Assembly (NCBI RefSeq): GCF_002287885.2
Contig: NZ_CP016768.2
Location: 992,001-1,056,000, forward strand
Direction of reading: 5' to 3'
DNA length: 64,000 nucleotides
Origin: Candidatus Nanopelagicus limnes
GTDB taxonomy: Bacteria > Actinomycetota > Actinomycetes > Nanopelagicales > Nanopelagicaceae
Positions 9,012 to 18,875 of the stretch are shown here, one piece after another. Positions within the stretch are counted from its first letter, which is position 1, and each line of letters begins with the position of its first letter. Both the position numbers and the translations under genes were made by a program. The notes below the pieces were generated by a model that searched no databases, was not told the DNA's origin, and worked only from the letters and a program-made list of their open reading frames with translations.

Positions 9012-10568
9012 CTAGATTTTATTTGCTGTTGAGATTAAATCATCTGGTACAAGAGCAATTGGAAATGATTGCACCGAGTTACCGTGAAGCTTTGGCAGAG
9101 TTAACACAAAGTGAGCACCATGTTGCGGTTTACCCCAAGCCAGTAATTGTCCTTGGTGAAGTTTTGCATCCTCTAAAGCAATAGAAAGTCCGAGCCCAGT
9201 TCCACCACTAGTTCTAGCTCTTGAAGGATCTGCCCTCCAAAAGCGATCAAATAAATAAGGGGCATCCTCTTCATTAAAACCTAAGCCATAATCTCTAACA
9301 CCAATGGCAACTTCATTCTCACTTGTTTTGATCTGAACTTGAACTTTTTTGCCTTCACCATGATCTACCGCATTTGTAATCAAATTTCGAAGAATTCTTT
9401 CAATTCTTCTTGGATCACCTTCAATCTGAATTGGTTCGGCAGGAGTTAAAACCTCAAAAAGTGCTGATTTGCTTGGGTGTAAATAATCAACGGTTTTCTT
9501 TACCAAGTTAGCAATATCAAAATTAACAACACCTAGTGCTGCTGCTTCAGCATCAAATCGGCTCACTTCAAGCAAATCTGATAGTAGTAATTCAAATCGA
9601 TCAATTTGATTAATTAACAATTCACTGCTTCGAGCAATATTGGTATCGAAATTGCCTTTCTGCTCATAAATAACCTCAGCTGCCATACGTAGGGTTGTTA
9701 ATGGAGTTCTCAACTCATGAGAAACATCGGAAACAAATCGCTGTTGCAGCATAGATAAGTTCTCTAATCTAGCAATTTGCTGTTGAATTGAAACAGCCAT
9801 TTCATTAAATGAGTTACCTAAACTTGCCAATTCATCATCACTAGATACAGACATACGACTAGTTAAATCACCTTGTGTAAATTTCTCAGCCACAGCTGCT
9901 GCTTGTTGAACTGGTGAAACAACCTGCCTAATTACAAATTGAGTGCTTAATCCAATTAATAAAACCAACAATAATCCTGCTGCAAATAAGGTCCAGGTAA
10001 TTACTGAAATGCTCTGATATTGAGCATCTAACTTGAAAAGGTAGTAAATTTCATAGACACCAGTGCGTGGAATATTTAATTTACCGCCAATTAAGAAGCC
10101 AGGAAACTCTTTTCCATCTGAGTATCGAATAGTTACTCGTTTATCTAATACCTCATCCGCCTGTCTAACCTGTTCACGAAAGCTTTTTGGAATTGAATCT
10201 AGAACCAATAATGTTGGAACAGTTTGATAAACACTCTGTTCATTTCCACTCTTAGCAAAGGGCAAAATTACAGTTTCGCGTCCAGACAAAGAACCATCTT
10301 CTCTGCTGGATGTAATGAAATCCTGCACCACCTTGTTTAAACCGGAATCATCTTGAAATCTTGCAATATTAAAATGTCCTTGCGCTAAGTAGAGAGCATT
10401 AGCAGTTTCAACTTTTGATATTGCAATTTTTTCATTAATGATTGTGGTTGCCACCCGATTATGAACGGAAATACCGATAACTGCAGCAATAATGATTGAA
10501 AATGCAAGACTTGTTAGCAGAACTTTAAGACTTAGAGATTGTCTAATCTTAATTTTGCTAAGCAACAT
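9012..10568 (-). CDS. mtrB: Sensor histidine kinase MtrB
   Basis: 518 residues: a membrane helix near 18-35, an extracytoplasmic sensor (about 36-185), a second helix (187-208), HAMP (about 209-265), HisKA with H284 in VSDVSHELRTPL, and a HATPase domain with DYGLGF and GGTGLGLSIA motifs. MtrB with MtrA controls cell division, peptidoglycan remodelling and osmotic response in actinobacteria. It starts two bases after the mtrA stop. The lipoprotein LpqB, normally the third gene of this operon and a modulator of MtrB, is absent. Confidence 0.95.
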   Translation of the reverse strand: MLLSKIKIRQSLSLKVLLTSLAFSIIIAAVIGISVHNRVATTIINEKIAISKVETANALYLAQGHFNIARFQDDSGLNKVVQDFITSSREDGSLSGRETVILPFAKSGNEQSVYQTVPTLLVLDSIPKSFREQVRQADEVLDKRVTIRYSDGKEFPGFLIGGKLNIPRTGVYEIYYLFKLDAQYQSISVITWTLFAAGLLLVLLIGLSTQFVIRQVVSPVQQAAAVAEKFTQGDLTSRMSVSSDDELASLGNSFNEMAVSIQQQIARLENLSMLQQRFVSDVSHELRTPLTTLRMAAEVIYEQKGNFDTNIARSSELLINQIDRFELLLSDLLEVSRFDAEAAALGVVNFDIANLVKKTVDYLHPSKSALFEVLTPAEPIQIEGDPRRIERILRNLITNAVDHGEGKKVQVQIKTSENEVAIGVRDYGLGFNEEDAPYLFDRFWRADPSRARTSGGTGLGLSIALEDAKLHQGQLLAWGKPQHGAHFVLTLPKLHGNSVQSFPIALVPDDLISTANKI

Positions 10569-10570
10569 GG

Positions 10571-11245
10571 CTAAACCTTAGCCGCCCCCGCCTTATAGCC
10601 AACACCTCTTACTGTTAAAACATATTCAGGATTATCCGCATCACTCTCTATTTTTGAGCGCAATCGTTGGACATGCACATTTACTAGACGAGTGTCAGCA
10701 GCATGTTGATAGCCCCACACCTCACTTAATAATGCCTCACGTGTGAAGACTCTTCCTGGTTCTTTTGCAAGTGCTGCAAGAAGATCAAACTCCAAGCGGG
10801 TTAGAGCTATCTCTTTTCCATTCTTTATAACTTTGTGCTCCATTTGATCAATAACTAAATCGCAAATTCCAAGAGTTCCAACCTTGGCTACTCTTCTTAA
10901 TCTTGTGTTAATTCTTGCTACTAATTCCTGTGGTTTAAATGGTTTAACCATGTAATCATCAGCGCCTGCTTCTAATCCCAACACAACATCATGGGTATCA
11001 CCTTTGGCAGTTAACATGACAATTGGCACCATTGATTTTTCTCTAATTAATTTACAAACCTCGATACCATCAATTCCAGGTAACATAACATCCAATAAAA
11101 TTAAGTCAGGTGTATTTGCATTAAAGAGATCCATGACCTGATCACCACGGTTTACTAAATCAACCTCCATGCCAGCACCGGTTAATACGATGCTAAGCAT
11201 CTCTGCTAAGTCTTGGTCGTCATCAACAACCATGACCAATGGCAT
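10571..11245 (-). CDS. mtrA: Response regulator MtrA (OmpR/PhoB family)
   Basis: 224 residues. Receiver domain with the acidic pocket DDD (8-10), phospho-acceptor D52 in LILLDVMLPG and the lysine of YMVKPF. A winged-helix DNA-binding domain (about 130-220) ends with RGVGYKAG. Its ATG directly follows the sahH stop codon with no gap, so it is translationally coupled to sahH; the tmk gene that separates them in Mycobacterium is missing. It is the DNA-binding partner of MtrB. Confidence 0.95.
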   Translation of the reverse strand: MPLVMVVDDDQDLAEMLSIVLTGAGMEVDLVNRGDQVMDLFNANTPDLILLDVMLPGIDGIEVCKLIREKSMVPIVMLTAKGDTHDVVLGLEAGADDYMVKPFKPQELVARINTRLRRVAKVGTLGICDLVIDQMEHKVIKNGKEIALTRLEFDLLAALAKEPGRVFTREALLSEVWGYQHAADTRLVNVHVQRLRSKIESDADNPEYVLTVRGVGYKAGAAKV

Positions 11246-12523
11246 TTAAGAGCCGTGTTCCCAGGAGTTTAAGTAAAGCTCTTGTGCTGGAGTCAAAACG
11301 TCTAACGCAGATCCCATGCTCTCAAGTTTCAAACGAGCAACATCTTTATCAATTGAAACTGGAACATTGTGAAGTCCTGCAGTTAAATTCTTGCCAGCCT
11401 TTAATAACCATTCTGCGGTTAGAGCTTGGTCTGAGAAAGACATATCCATTACAGATGCTGGATGTCCCTCAGCAGCGCCAAGATTTGCAAGTCGTCCTTC
11501 TGCAATTAGCAAAATTCTGCGTCCATCAGCCATTACATACTCATCTGTTTGGTGGCGCATCTTGGAGTTCTTTTGCTTTGAATTCTTTTCTAGCCAAGCA
11601 ACATCAATTTCAATATCAAAATGTCCAGAGTTGGCCAAAATAGCGCCATCTTTCATTTGCTTGAAATGCTCATCACGTAATACATCGCGATTACCGGTAA
11701 CAGTAATAAAAATGTCACCAATCGCTGCAGCTTTTGTCATTGGCATAACTCGGAAACCTTGCATTAGCGCATCTAATGCTTTAGTTGGATCAATTTCGGT
11801 AATAACTACCTCAGCGCCCATGCCCTTAGCGCGCTCGGCAACACCTTTACCGCAGTAACCAAAACCGGCAACTACAACGATCTTTCCAGCAACTAATGTA
11901 TTAGTCGCACGGAATATTGCATCAAATGTGGATTGTCCAGTGCCGTATCGATTATCAAACATGTGCTTGGTGTCAGTGTCATTTACTGCAATCATCGGGA
12001 ACTTAAGGGCGCCATCTTTAGCCATTTGGCTAAGACGAATAACACCAGTGGTAGTTTCTTCACAACCAGCCATTACGCCTTCGATTAACTCTGTGCGAGT
12101 TGTGTGTAGAACATTTACCAAGTCACAGCCATCATCAAATACAAGTTGTGGCTTAATATCTAGAGCTGAATTTAAGTGTCCGTAATATCCATCACGATCA
12201 ACTGCATTTCTTGCAAAAACTGAAATCCCGTACTCATGCACAAGTGCTGCTGCAGTGTCATCTTGAGTTGAAAGTGGATTTGAAGCACAAAGTGCTAAAT
12301 CTGCTCCACCGGCTTTTAATGCCAACATTAAATTTGCAGTCTCAGTAGTCACGTGCATACAAGCTGCGATTCGAACTCCTGCAAAAGGTTTTTCCTTTGC
12401 AAATCGATCCTTAATTTGTGCCAGAACTGGCATGTTACGAGCAGCCCATTCAATCCGCTTTTTTCCTTCACTTGCTAATGCGGGATTTGCTATGTCATTT
12501 TTAATCGCGGTTGTGGTGCTCAT
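11246..12523 (-). CDS. sahH: Adenosylhomocysteinase SahH
   Basis: 425 residues. Hydrolyses S-adenosylhomocysteine to adenosine and homocysteine, relieving product inhibition of methyltransferases. The NAD-binding Rossmann loop is GFGYCGKG (about 218-225). The SNPLSTQDD and SGHFDIEID segments of the family are present, and the protein lacks the ~40-residue insertion of some bacterial forms. A clear AGGAGAG Shine-Dalgarno lies upstream. First gene of a sahH-mtrA-mtrB operon. The adenosine released could feed the nucleoside salvage enzymes encoded at 41-49 kb. Confidence 0.96.
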   Translation of the reverse strand: MSTTTAIKNDIANPALASEGKKRIEWAARNMPVLAQIKDRFAKEKPFAGVRIAACMHVTTETANLMLALKAGGADLALCASNPLSTQDDTAAALVHEYGISVFARNAVDRDGYYGHLNSALDIKPQLVFDDGCDLVNVLHTTRTELIEGVMAGCEETTTGVIRLSQMAKDGALKFPMIAVNDTDTKHMFDNRYGTGQSTFDAIFRATNTLVAGKIVVVAGFGYCGKGVAERAKGMGAEVVITEIDPTKALDALMQGFRVMPMTKAAAIGDIFITVTGNRDVLRDEHFKQMKDGAILANSGHFDIEIDVAWLEKNSKQKNSKMRHQTDEYVMADGRRILLIAEGRLANLGAAEGHPASVMDMSFSDQALTAEWLLKAGKNLTAGLHNVPVSIDKDVARLKLESMGSALDVLTPAQELYLNSWEHGS

Positions 12524-12613
12524 TTACTCTCCTATTAAGTCGACTACTAAATTGTGGTTGATCAGGTTATTGCTAGAGGGCAAAGATACCCTGTCCGAAT
12601 TGATTTATCACCT

Positions 12614-13960
12614 CTAAATAAGGGCTAAGACTGTGTCCCTAATCTCGGCCATCTGTTTTTCGGTATTTGCCTCAACATTTAGTCGAAGTAATGGCTCGGT
12701 GTTTGAGGGACGAAGATTAAACCACCAGGTATCTGCTGTGATTGTTAATCCATCTAACTCATCAACCTGATAACTGCCTTGGTACTTTTCTCGAATCAGA
12801 TTGATGGACTTCTTAGCATCTTTAACTTTGCTATTAATCTCACCACTTGAAAAATACCTGTTATAAGGTTTAAGTAAATTTGATAAGGGTTTGGAAGTAG
12901 CCATTAACTCTGCCAATGCATAGAGCGCTGCCAGCATTCCAGAATCTGCACGCCAAAAATCACCGAAGTAAAAATGTCCAGAGTGCTCACCGCCAAAGAC
13001 TGCTCCAGATTCGGCCATTAAACTTTTTATGTATGAGTGTCCCACGCGACTCCGAAGTGCGGTGCCACCATTTTCAGAAATAACCTCAGGCACAGCCTTA
13101 GAGGAGATTAGGTTGTAAATAATGGTTGCACCAGGGTTTGCTTTTAGCTCCCGAACTGCAATCAACGCAGTTAACGCGGATGGGTTTACCAAATCACCAT
13201 TTTCATCAACCAAAAAGCAGCGATCAGCATCGCCATCAAATGCCAAACCTATATCTGCTTTTTCTTTCTTGACCCGCTTTTGAAGTGCCTTCAGATTCTC
13301 TGGTTCAATTGGATTTGCCTCATGATTTGGAAAATTTCCATCAAGTTCAAAATACATTGGTACTAAGTCAATCTTTAATTTTTCCATAACAGCTGGCGCG
13401 GTAAAACCAGCCATTCCATTTCCAGCATCAATTACTACCTTGAGTTTACGCTTTGTGAAAGTTTTCTCTGGAAATCTAGCCAGCAGATAATCCACATACT
13501 CCGTAAGCAAATCCTGCTTTCGAACAGTTCCAACAGGTCGATTAGATATTGGTACACCTTCTTCGATCAGCTGACGAATCTTTATTAAGCCAGACTCTTG
13601 ACCAATTGGTTTAGCACCACTCTTACAAAGCTTCATTCCATTGTATTTAGCAGGATTATGACTTGCGGTGAACATAATGCCTGGCAAATTTAATTTTCCT
13701 GATGCAAAATAAAGCATGTCAGTTGATGCCAATCCAATTCGGATTACATCCATACCTTGGCTTGTTGCGCCATCTGAAAAAGCATCTGCAAGTGGTGAAG
13801 ATGAAGGTCTCATATCTTCACCGACCACGATAGTTGCCGGCTCACGTTCTAGCTCTAGAAATTTGGCATATGCCACACCAAGAGAAAATGAAAAATCAGG
13901 AGTGATCTCATCTTTTACCAAGCCTCTTATGTCGTAGGCCTTGATAATTTTTTCTAACAT
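12614..13960 (-). CDS. manB: Phosphomannomutase/phosphoglucomutase
   Basis: 448 residues of the alpha-D-phosphohexomutase family: phosphoserine loop TASHNP (S100), metal loop DGDADR (about 243-248), sugar loop GEHSGH, and phosphate-binding RPSNTEPLLR near the C-terminus. It converts mannose-6-P to mannose-1-P for GDP-mannose and glycan synthesis. The location in the whiB2/DUF3499/glycosyltransferase cluster, with a pyrophosphorylase nearby, supports phosphomannomutase over phosphoglucomutase. TAAGTT lies nine bases before the ATG. Confidence 0.9.
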   Translation of the reverse strand: MLEKIIKAYDIRGLVKDEITPDFSFSLGVAYAKFLELEREPATIVVGEDMRPSSSPLADAFSDGATSQGMDVIRIGLASTDMLYFASGKLNLPGIMFTASHNPAKYNGMKLCKSGAKPIGQESGLIKIRQLIEEGVPISNRPVGTVRKQDLLTEYVDYLLARFPEKTFTKRKLKVVIDAGNGMAGFTAPAVMEKLKIDLVPMYFELDGNFPNHEANPIEPENLKALQKRVKKEKADIGLAFDGDADRCFLVDENGDLVNPSALTALIAVRELKANPGATIIYNLISSKAVPEVISENGGTALRSRVGHSYIKSLMAESGAVFGGEHSGHFYFGDFWRADSGMLAALYALAELMATSKPLSNLLKPYNRYFSSGEINSKVKDAKKSINLIREKYQGSYQVDELDGLTITADTWWFNLRPSNTEPLLRLNVEANTEKQMAEIRDTVLALI

Positions 13961-13999
13961 AATGCCCTTAACTTAGGGGTTGGGTTGTAAATTTAAAAA

Positions 14000-14350
14000 T
14001 TAATTTGAAGGTAATACTCGCAGATGTCCTCTACGGCCCAGCTCTGGCTGCATGCTTTTGTTACCGATATCTGTATTTGCCACTTCTCGCACCGCGTTAG
14101 CAATCGCCATTAAATCTTCATCTGATGGACCAGTGTTGTGATCAATTATCTCTTCCTTAATCACATTCCAACCAACTGGCACTGTTAGTCGTTCGCTATG
14201 AGCTGCGCAAAGATCATAATTATGTGGCTCTGCATAAGTTGAAAGTGGTCCTAATACCGCAGTTGAATCAGAGTAAATATAGGTAAGAGTTTTTATTGCA
14301 GCACTTGTGCAACTTGCTCTAGAGCATCGGCGACTTACAGATTTTCGCAT
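14000..14350 (-). CDS. DUF3499-family protein
   Basis: 116 residues. The conserved core CSRASC followed by TLTYIY and AVLGPLS identifies the actinobacterial DUF3499 family, which lies next to whiB2 and phosphomannomutase genes in this phylum. C9, C14, C48 and H51 (LCAAH) are spaced as a possible zinc or metal site. Function is unknown. TAATCT six bases before ATG predicts a leaderless message. Confidence 0.85.
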   Translation of the reverse strand: MRKSVSRRCSRASCTSAAIKTLTYIYSDSTAVLGPLSTYAEPHNYDLCAAHSERLTVPVGWNVIKEEIIDHNTGPSDEDLMAIANAVREVANTDIGNKSMQPELGRRGHLRVLPSN

Positions 14351-14362
14351 ACCAACAGATTA
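14351..14362 (-). promoter_or_regulatory. Predicted leaderless -10 element of the DUF3499 gene
   Basis: Minus-strand TAATCT, then GTTGGT, then ATG; no Shine-Dalgarno. Confidence 0.5.
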
Positions 14363-14389
14363 ATACGACAAAGGTATAAAAGTTGGGAT

Positions 14390-15751
14390 TTAGCCTCTAC
14401 TAATTACCCTGGCATCGGAGATTGGCTCAGCAGCAGTTTCTAAGTTAGCACCATTATTCATAGGTATATAGCTACTACCAATACCTCCAACCTCAGGCAA
14501 AAAGATTACTCCCCCGCTTATTCCATCTCGGCTAGCAGTAACTTCTAGACGATTTAAACCAACTGGTGCTCGCCAAGTAACAAAGTTTGAAGCAGAAAGT
14601 TTTTTTACAATTTTCTTTCCATTTGTCCCAGTTGCGGAGATTTGGACATTTATCCGATCGCCAACAAAATTAAGAGTGGGTCTTGAGCCAGTTAAGTTAA
14701 CACTCCACTTCTTAAGTTCATCAGCTCCCGTTGCCCAGGCTATTTCAGGACTTTTACCGTAAGTAAAACTACTTAGCACTGAAGCAAAAATTGGTTGATC
14801 TGAATTAACAATTACAGAAAATGGTTGATCAATCTTGGCGAAGGTTAATGGAATGTCCAAAACTTTCTGGCTCTTAACATCAAGTTGGGAAAGTCCAACC
14901 GGAATAAAATTGCCATCATTAGAATTGATAGTCACATCAACATTGGCATCAATTGTTGCTGGAACTAACAACCTAAGTGTGTGACTGACTGAATTAGTAT
15001 TACTTGCTAGTTTTCCTGACAAGCCCGTGATGGCCGGAATCGTTGCAACTTTGCGCGCGATCGTAACCGGTGACACAAAATCTGCTCCAAGGGATTTAAG
15101 ACCTTTTTTCCGCTCGTCAAACAAATAGGAGCTGACTCGTCCTGATTTAGTTTTTACCGCAATAGCAATTGATTCCTCTCCAGGGACTAAGGAGTCAATT
15201 GAAATTTTCTTAGATGAGTTTTGTGGAATAGAAACAATTTTTGGCTCTAGCTGACCGTTGGGTGTGAATATCTCAATATCAACTGATGATTCACTAAAGC
15301 CGCTATTAATGATAAAAAGATAAGACTTACTTGTTAACGCACCTGAGCCACCAATGAACCACTGTTCCCCATTACTTATTGAACATGGAACAACTGCTTT
15401 CCAACCATTATTTGCAAATGTAAGTGATGTGCCAGGATTGCCCTCAACTAATATTGCGTTATCTTTCAATGCAATTACTGAACTTTTTCCAGGATTTAGT
15501 CGCTTGCTGGTGCCATCAATAGATCGCCTATTAACTTTTGATTTTGTTAGTGCAGCAATTGATGAAACTTTATTACCAATGGCAGGACACACAGTGGCAG
15601 GATAAGAACTAGTCAATTTAACCTGTTCACTGCGCTCTGGAGCAAAATAGGAAAAACCAGCCAAAATCAACAATGCCAGAGAGATCGCTAAAACCTTTAT
15701 GTTCAATTTAAATCCATTTTTGCTAGAAAAAGTTATAGATTTTTGTCTCAT
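14390..15751 (-). CDS. DUF5719-like secreted/membrane-anchored protein
   Basis: 453 residues from ATG at 15751. I prefer this to an upstream in-frame start because ATG overlaps the glycosyltransferase stop as ATGA. One N-terminal membrane helix (about 18-38) is followed by a long beta-rich extracytoplasmic region with repeated immunoglobulin-like strands and few charged clusters. By position and architecture it matches the DUF5719 family that follows the large glycosyltransferase in actinobacteria. It is probably surface-exposed and works with the glycosyltransferase, but no activity is known. Confidence 0.7.
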   Translation of the reverse strand: MRQKSITFSSKNGFKLNIKVLAISLALLILAGFSYFAPERSEQVKLTSSYPATVCPAIGNKVSSIAALTKSKVNRRSIDGTSKRLNPGKSSVIALKDNAILVEGNPGTSLTFANNGWKAVVPCSISNGEQWFIGGSGALTSKSYLFIINSGFSESSVDIEIFTPNGQLEPKIVSIPQNSSKKISIDSLVPGEESIAIAVKTKSGRVSSYLFDERKKGLKSLGADFVSPVTIARKVATIPAITGLSGKLASNTNSVSHTLRLLVPATIDANVDVTINSNDGNFIPVGLSQLDVKSQKVLDIPLTFAKIDQPFSVIVNSDQPIFASVLSSFTYGKSPEIAWATGADELKKWSVNLTGSRPTLNFVGDRINVQISATGTNGKKIVKKLSASNFVTWRAPVGLNRLEVTASRDGISGGVIFLPEVGGIGSSYIPMNNGANLETAAEPISDARVISRG

Positions 15752-18700
15752 ACCAGCTCCTTCAACGGAACTTCTCGTTTTCTTCGGCCAGCTGGTAGCG
15801 CCAAAACAATCGCAGATATTAAGGCAATTAATTGAATTGAGATCCAAGCTCTACGGTTTGTTCCATCATGAGTTAAAGAAAATTCACCAGGCTCTAAAAT
15901 TCTGAACATCGGTATTCCAAATGGATGTTGTTCTATCGGAACTACTTTTCCATTTAGTAGCAGATGCCAAGCTTTATCGTATTTTTCAGCTAACAAAATA
16001 ATGCCCGGCCCAGAAACATAAGAGGTCGATGCTTTGTCAGTTGAGCTAATTGGAAAAAACTTTCCTTGGGTATTTTGATAAGTAACTCGAGCGTGAGATT
16101 TCTCTACCTTCCAAACAACGCCATCTTTAGTTGCAGAGCTTCTAGTGAATCCACCAATGCCATCAACTATTCGAACCAATCCTGCATCAGCCGGATTTTT
16201 CATATAAACATATTGGATTCCATAATGTCCCAGAACTTGGCTACTACTACCACCGACTCCATTTACTAAATCAACAATCGCTTTGTGAAATTGCTCAGGT
16301 GTTTGACTTGCAACATCGGCTTGACCAATTTGCAGATCACTTCCTCTTGTTACAAAGTACTGCAACCTTTCTGGACTCTTTCTAATCACTAAAGTTTTCG
16401 GACGCTCACTTGTGCTGGCAAGATCAGTAATAAAGGCAGGTATGACTTGCTCTTGATTTGATCGGACCAAAGAATCAGCGCCCAAAGTGGCACTCCAAAT
16501 TGAGATTGAAAGCATGGAAACTATTGTGACTATCGAAGTTAAAACCGAAGCTATATGTCGAAAGCCAAAGTTGCTGCGTTTAAGTTGCGGCAGAATTCGC
16601 TCAGCGATAGCAAATATTGATAGCAAAGTCATTAGTTGAGCAAAAACTATTAACGGCCCACTGTATATCCGCTGCGCACTGCTGCTGTTTCCGTCGATGT
16701 AGTACGAGCTAAGAGTTGCTGCTAAGACGATTGCAAATAATGCACCAGTTGCACATACACGTTGATCTTTTGAAATTAAACCAATTAATAAGTAAAGAAT
16801 GAATGGCGCCAAAATAAATAGAGCAGGCGAGCTTGGTCCTCCTGGATTAAAGAGCAAAATCGAAAGCGGGTTATCTGACTCAATTGAAAGCCCTGGCTCA
16901 CGAATAGCTGATATTGGGTTTAACAATAAATTTATTGAAATTGGAACATTAATCAAAATTGGAGTCAAAATTAAGGCAGAACGTCTCTTGAACTCATCTG
17001 TATCAAGATTCTTTAGAATTTGTTGCCAATTTCTAGTGCGCCAATTTGATATGGTGAAATAGGTATAGACAAATATTGATATGTGGAAAAGAGTCCAGAT
17101 AAGTAGAAATAGCAGTGAAAATGCCCCCGCGACTGCAGCAAGTAAAGTAATGGAAAAAATCTTTCGCCAACTTAAATTATCCAAACCTCGATTTTTCTCA
17201 AGCAATGTGAATAAGCCTGGTAGCAGCATTGCGATCACAATCGTGCCAATACGGCCTTGATTTATTGCAGTAAGTGTCACCGGCGATAAGGCATAGATAA
17301 AGGCCACAAAAACACTTGAGTACTTGGTAAGTGAGTATCGCCTAGCTGTTCGATAGCTAAGTACAAATAACAAAGTAGGAGTTAAAAAGAAAAATGCTGC
17401 AATAAAACTCTGTGGATTTGCTGCTGTTACAAATGATGCAATGCCAACAATAGGAATCCAGGCTGGCGCGGCAGCACTACTACCTAGCCCAACTAAATGC
17501 CATGAGTTCACATAAGATGTTATTAATTCAAAAGCACTTGCTGGTGCTACCGCTAACGCTCCACCCGATAATGATCCAAAGCGATTTCGGGAGTAAAGGA
17601 GTGAAATAAATAATGTTAACAATATTCCCAAAAGCAACGGTTGTTTTACCAAAGAACGTATTTTGCTAAAACTCTTACTAGGCGCGTATTCGATCTCATC
17701 AAAGCTTTCATCTATTACACCAATATCTGAATAATTCTTAGCTCGTGTTATTTCACTATCAGCTCGGTTTGGCTTAAAAGCATTCACTAAAGAAGATGAA
17801 ATTCTTTCTACGATTGAACGTAGTTGAAGACCACGACTTGGAATAAATGGTGTGATAACTCTGGCTGTTAAAACTTTGCTAGATTTTCGATAACGCCTAG
17901 ATTTAATTAAATCTGCCGGCTTAAAAATTAATAGTGCAACTGCTGCAATCTCATCCGCTGCATAACCTGGCAACTTTGCCAGTAAGTAAATAATTGATCT
18001 ACCAATTGAAGTGAAGAGAAGTTGAATTGCAACCCAGGGCAAAATCCACCAACTTGAGTTTGCAAGTAAAACAAAAGCTGCATTTCGCCGATCTAGTAGC
18101 AAAGGTCTGTGCAAGATTGCATCTCTAACGTCGACAGATCTGCGTTCAGATGATGCTGCCTCTGCATGATAGAGAATTGCTTCGCCAACACAAACTACTG
18201 AGTGACCAGCAATATGTGCTCGCCAACCTAGATCAATGTCATCTCTAAATAATTCAAGGCTGGGATCAAATCCACCTAACTCTTCAAATAGTGACCGCTT
18301 AATCAACATGCCAGCAGTACTTACCGCCAACACATCTTTAATTTCATCATGCTGGCCTTGGTCATGTTCTCTATCTTCTAGCGCAGTCCAGCGAGTGCCA
18401 TTTTCAGTAATGCTGATGCCAGCTTCTAAAATATGCTTGCGGTCATACCAACCAAGAATTTTTGGACCTGCGATACCAACTTGTGGCCGGGCAACTACTG
18501 CCTCTAACAATTTAGCTAAGGCATAACGATCTGGCGCGCAATCATCATGCAAAATCCATAACCACTCTTGTTGATCACTTTCATAATCAGCTGGGGCAAG
18601 TTTTGCCACCGCTGCTGCAACTGCTGCGCCAAAACCATTTCGCCTAGATTTTTTTATTACCTCAATACCAGCGTTAGTTAGTAATTTAACTGAGCCATCA

Positions 18701-18867
18701 ATAGATCCATTATCGACGGCAATTATTTGATCAACTTTATGTTTTTGAGAAGATAGGGAGGCAACAACCTCACTTAACCAGGTGACACCATCATGAGTAA
18801 CAACTATTGCTGTTACAAATTGATCTTTAAGTTGGACTTGCGTCCCGGTGCTTTGCTTTTCAGCCAC
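15748..18867 (-). CDS. Large membrane glycosyltransferase: GT2 domain fused to a multi-pass membrane region
   Basis: 1039 residues. Residues 1-260 form a GT2 domain: VVTHDGVTWL nucleotide-binding strand, VDNGSIDGS, the LHDDCAP metal motif, and RDDIDLGWR acceptor loop. A cytosolic linker with a hydrophobic patch (about 270-400) follows. About 10-12 membrane helices then run from residue 408 to 800, an extracytoplasmic segment follows, and a last helix precedes the basic tail. The layout suggests transfer of sugars to a lipid-linked or surface glycan across the membrane. It starts nine bases after the whiB2 stop, so it is probably in that operon. Confidence 0.85.
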   Translation of the reverse strand: MAEKQSTGTQVQLKDQFVTAIVVTHDGVTWLSEVVASLSSQKHKVDQIIAVDNGSIDGSVKLLTNAGIEVIKKSRRNGFGAAVAAAVAKLAPADYESDQQEWLWILHDDCAPDRYALAKLLEAVVARPQVGIAGPKILGWYDRKHILEAGISITENGTRWTALEDREHDQGQHDEIKDVLAVSTAGMLIKRSLFEELGGFDPSLELFRDDIDLGWRAHIAGHSVVCVGEAILYHAEAASSERRSVDVRDAILHRPLLLDRRNAAFVLLANSSWWILPWVAIQLLFTSIGRSIIYLLAKLPGYAADEIAAVALLIFKPADLIKSRRYRKSSKVLTARVITPFIPSRGLQLRSIVERISSSLVNAFKPNRADSEITRAKNYSDIGVIDESFDEIEYAPSKSFSKIRSLVKQPLLLGILLTLFISLLYSRNRFGSLSGGALAVAPASAFELITSYVNSWHLVGLGSSAAAPAWIPIVGIASFVTAANPQSFIAAFFFLTPTLLFVLSYRTARRYSLTKYSSVFVAFIYALSPVTLTAINQGRIGTIVIAMLLPGLFTLLEKNRGLDNLSWRKIFSITLLAAVAGAFSLLFLLIWTLFHISIFVYTYFTISNWRTRNWQQILKNLDTDEFKRRSALILTPILINVPISINLLLNPISAIREPGLSIESDNPLSILLFNPGGPSSPALFILAPFILYLLIGLISKDQRVCATGALFAIVLAATLSSYYIDGNSSSAQRIYSGPLIVFAQLMTLLSIFAIAERILPQLKRSNFGFRHIASVLTSIVTIVSMLSISIWSATLGADSLVRSNQEQVIPAFITDLASTSERPKTLVIRKSPERLQYFVTRGSDLQIGQADVASQTPEQFHKAIVDLVNGVGGSSSQVLGHYGIQYVYMKNPADAGLVRIVDGIGGFTRSSATKDGVVWKVEKSHARVTYQNTQGKFFPISSTDKASTSYVSGPGIILLAEKYDKAWHLLLNGKVVPIEQHPFGIPMFRILEPGEFSLTHDGTNRRAWISIQLIALISAIVLALPAGRRKREVPLKELV

Positions 18868-18875
18868 CCGTAATT

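Noticed and set aside
11239-11643. Plus-strand ORF opposite sahH
   Set aside because: sahH and mtrA on the minus strand have full conserved motifs; the plus ORF has no recognisable motif or start signal.
14390-15847. 485-residue form of the DUF5719-like protein
   Set aside because: The extra 32 residues overlap the glycosyltransferase gene and look unlike a signal region; ATG at 15751 in an ATGA overlap is preferred.
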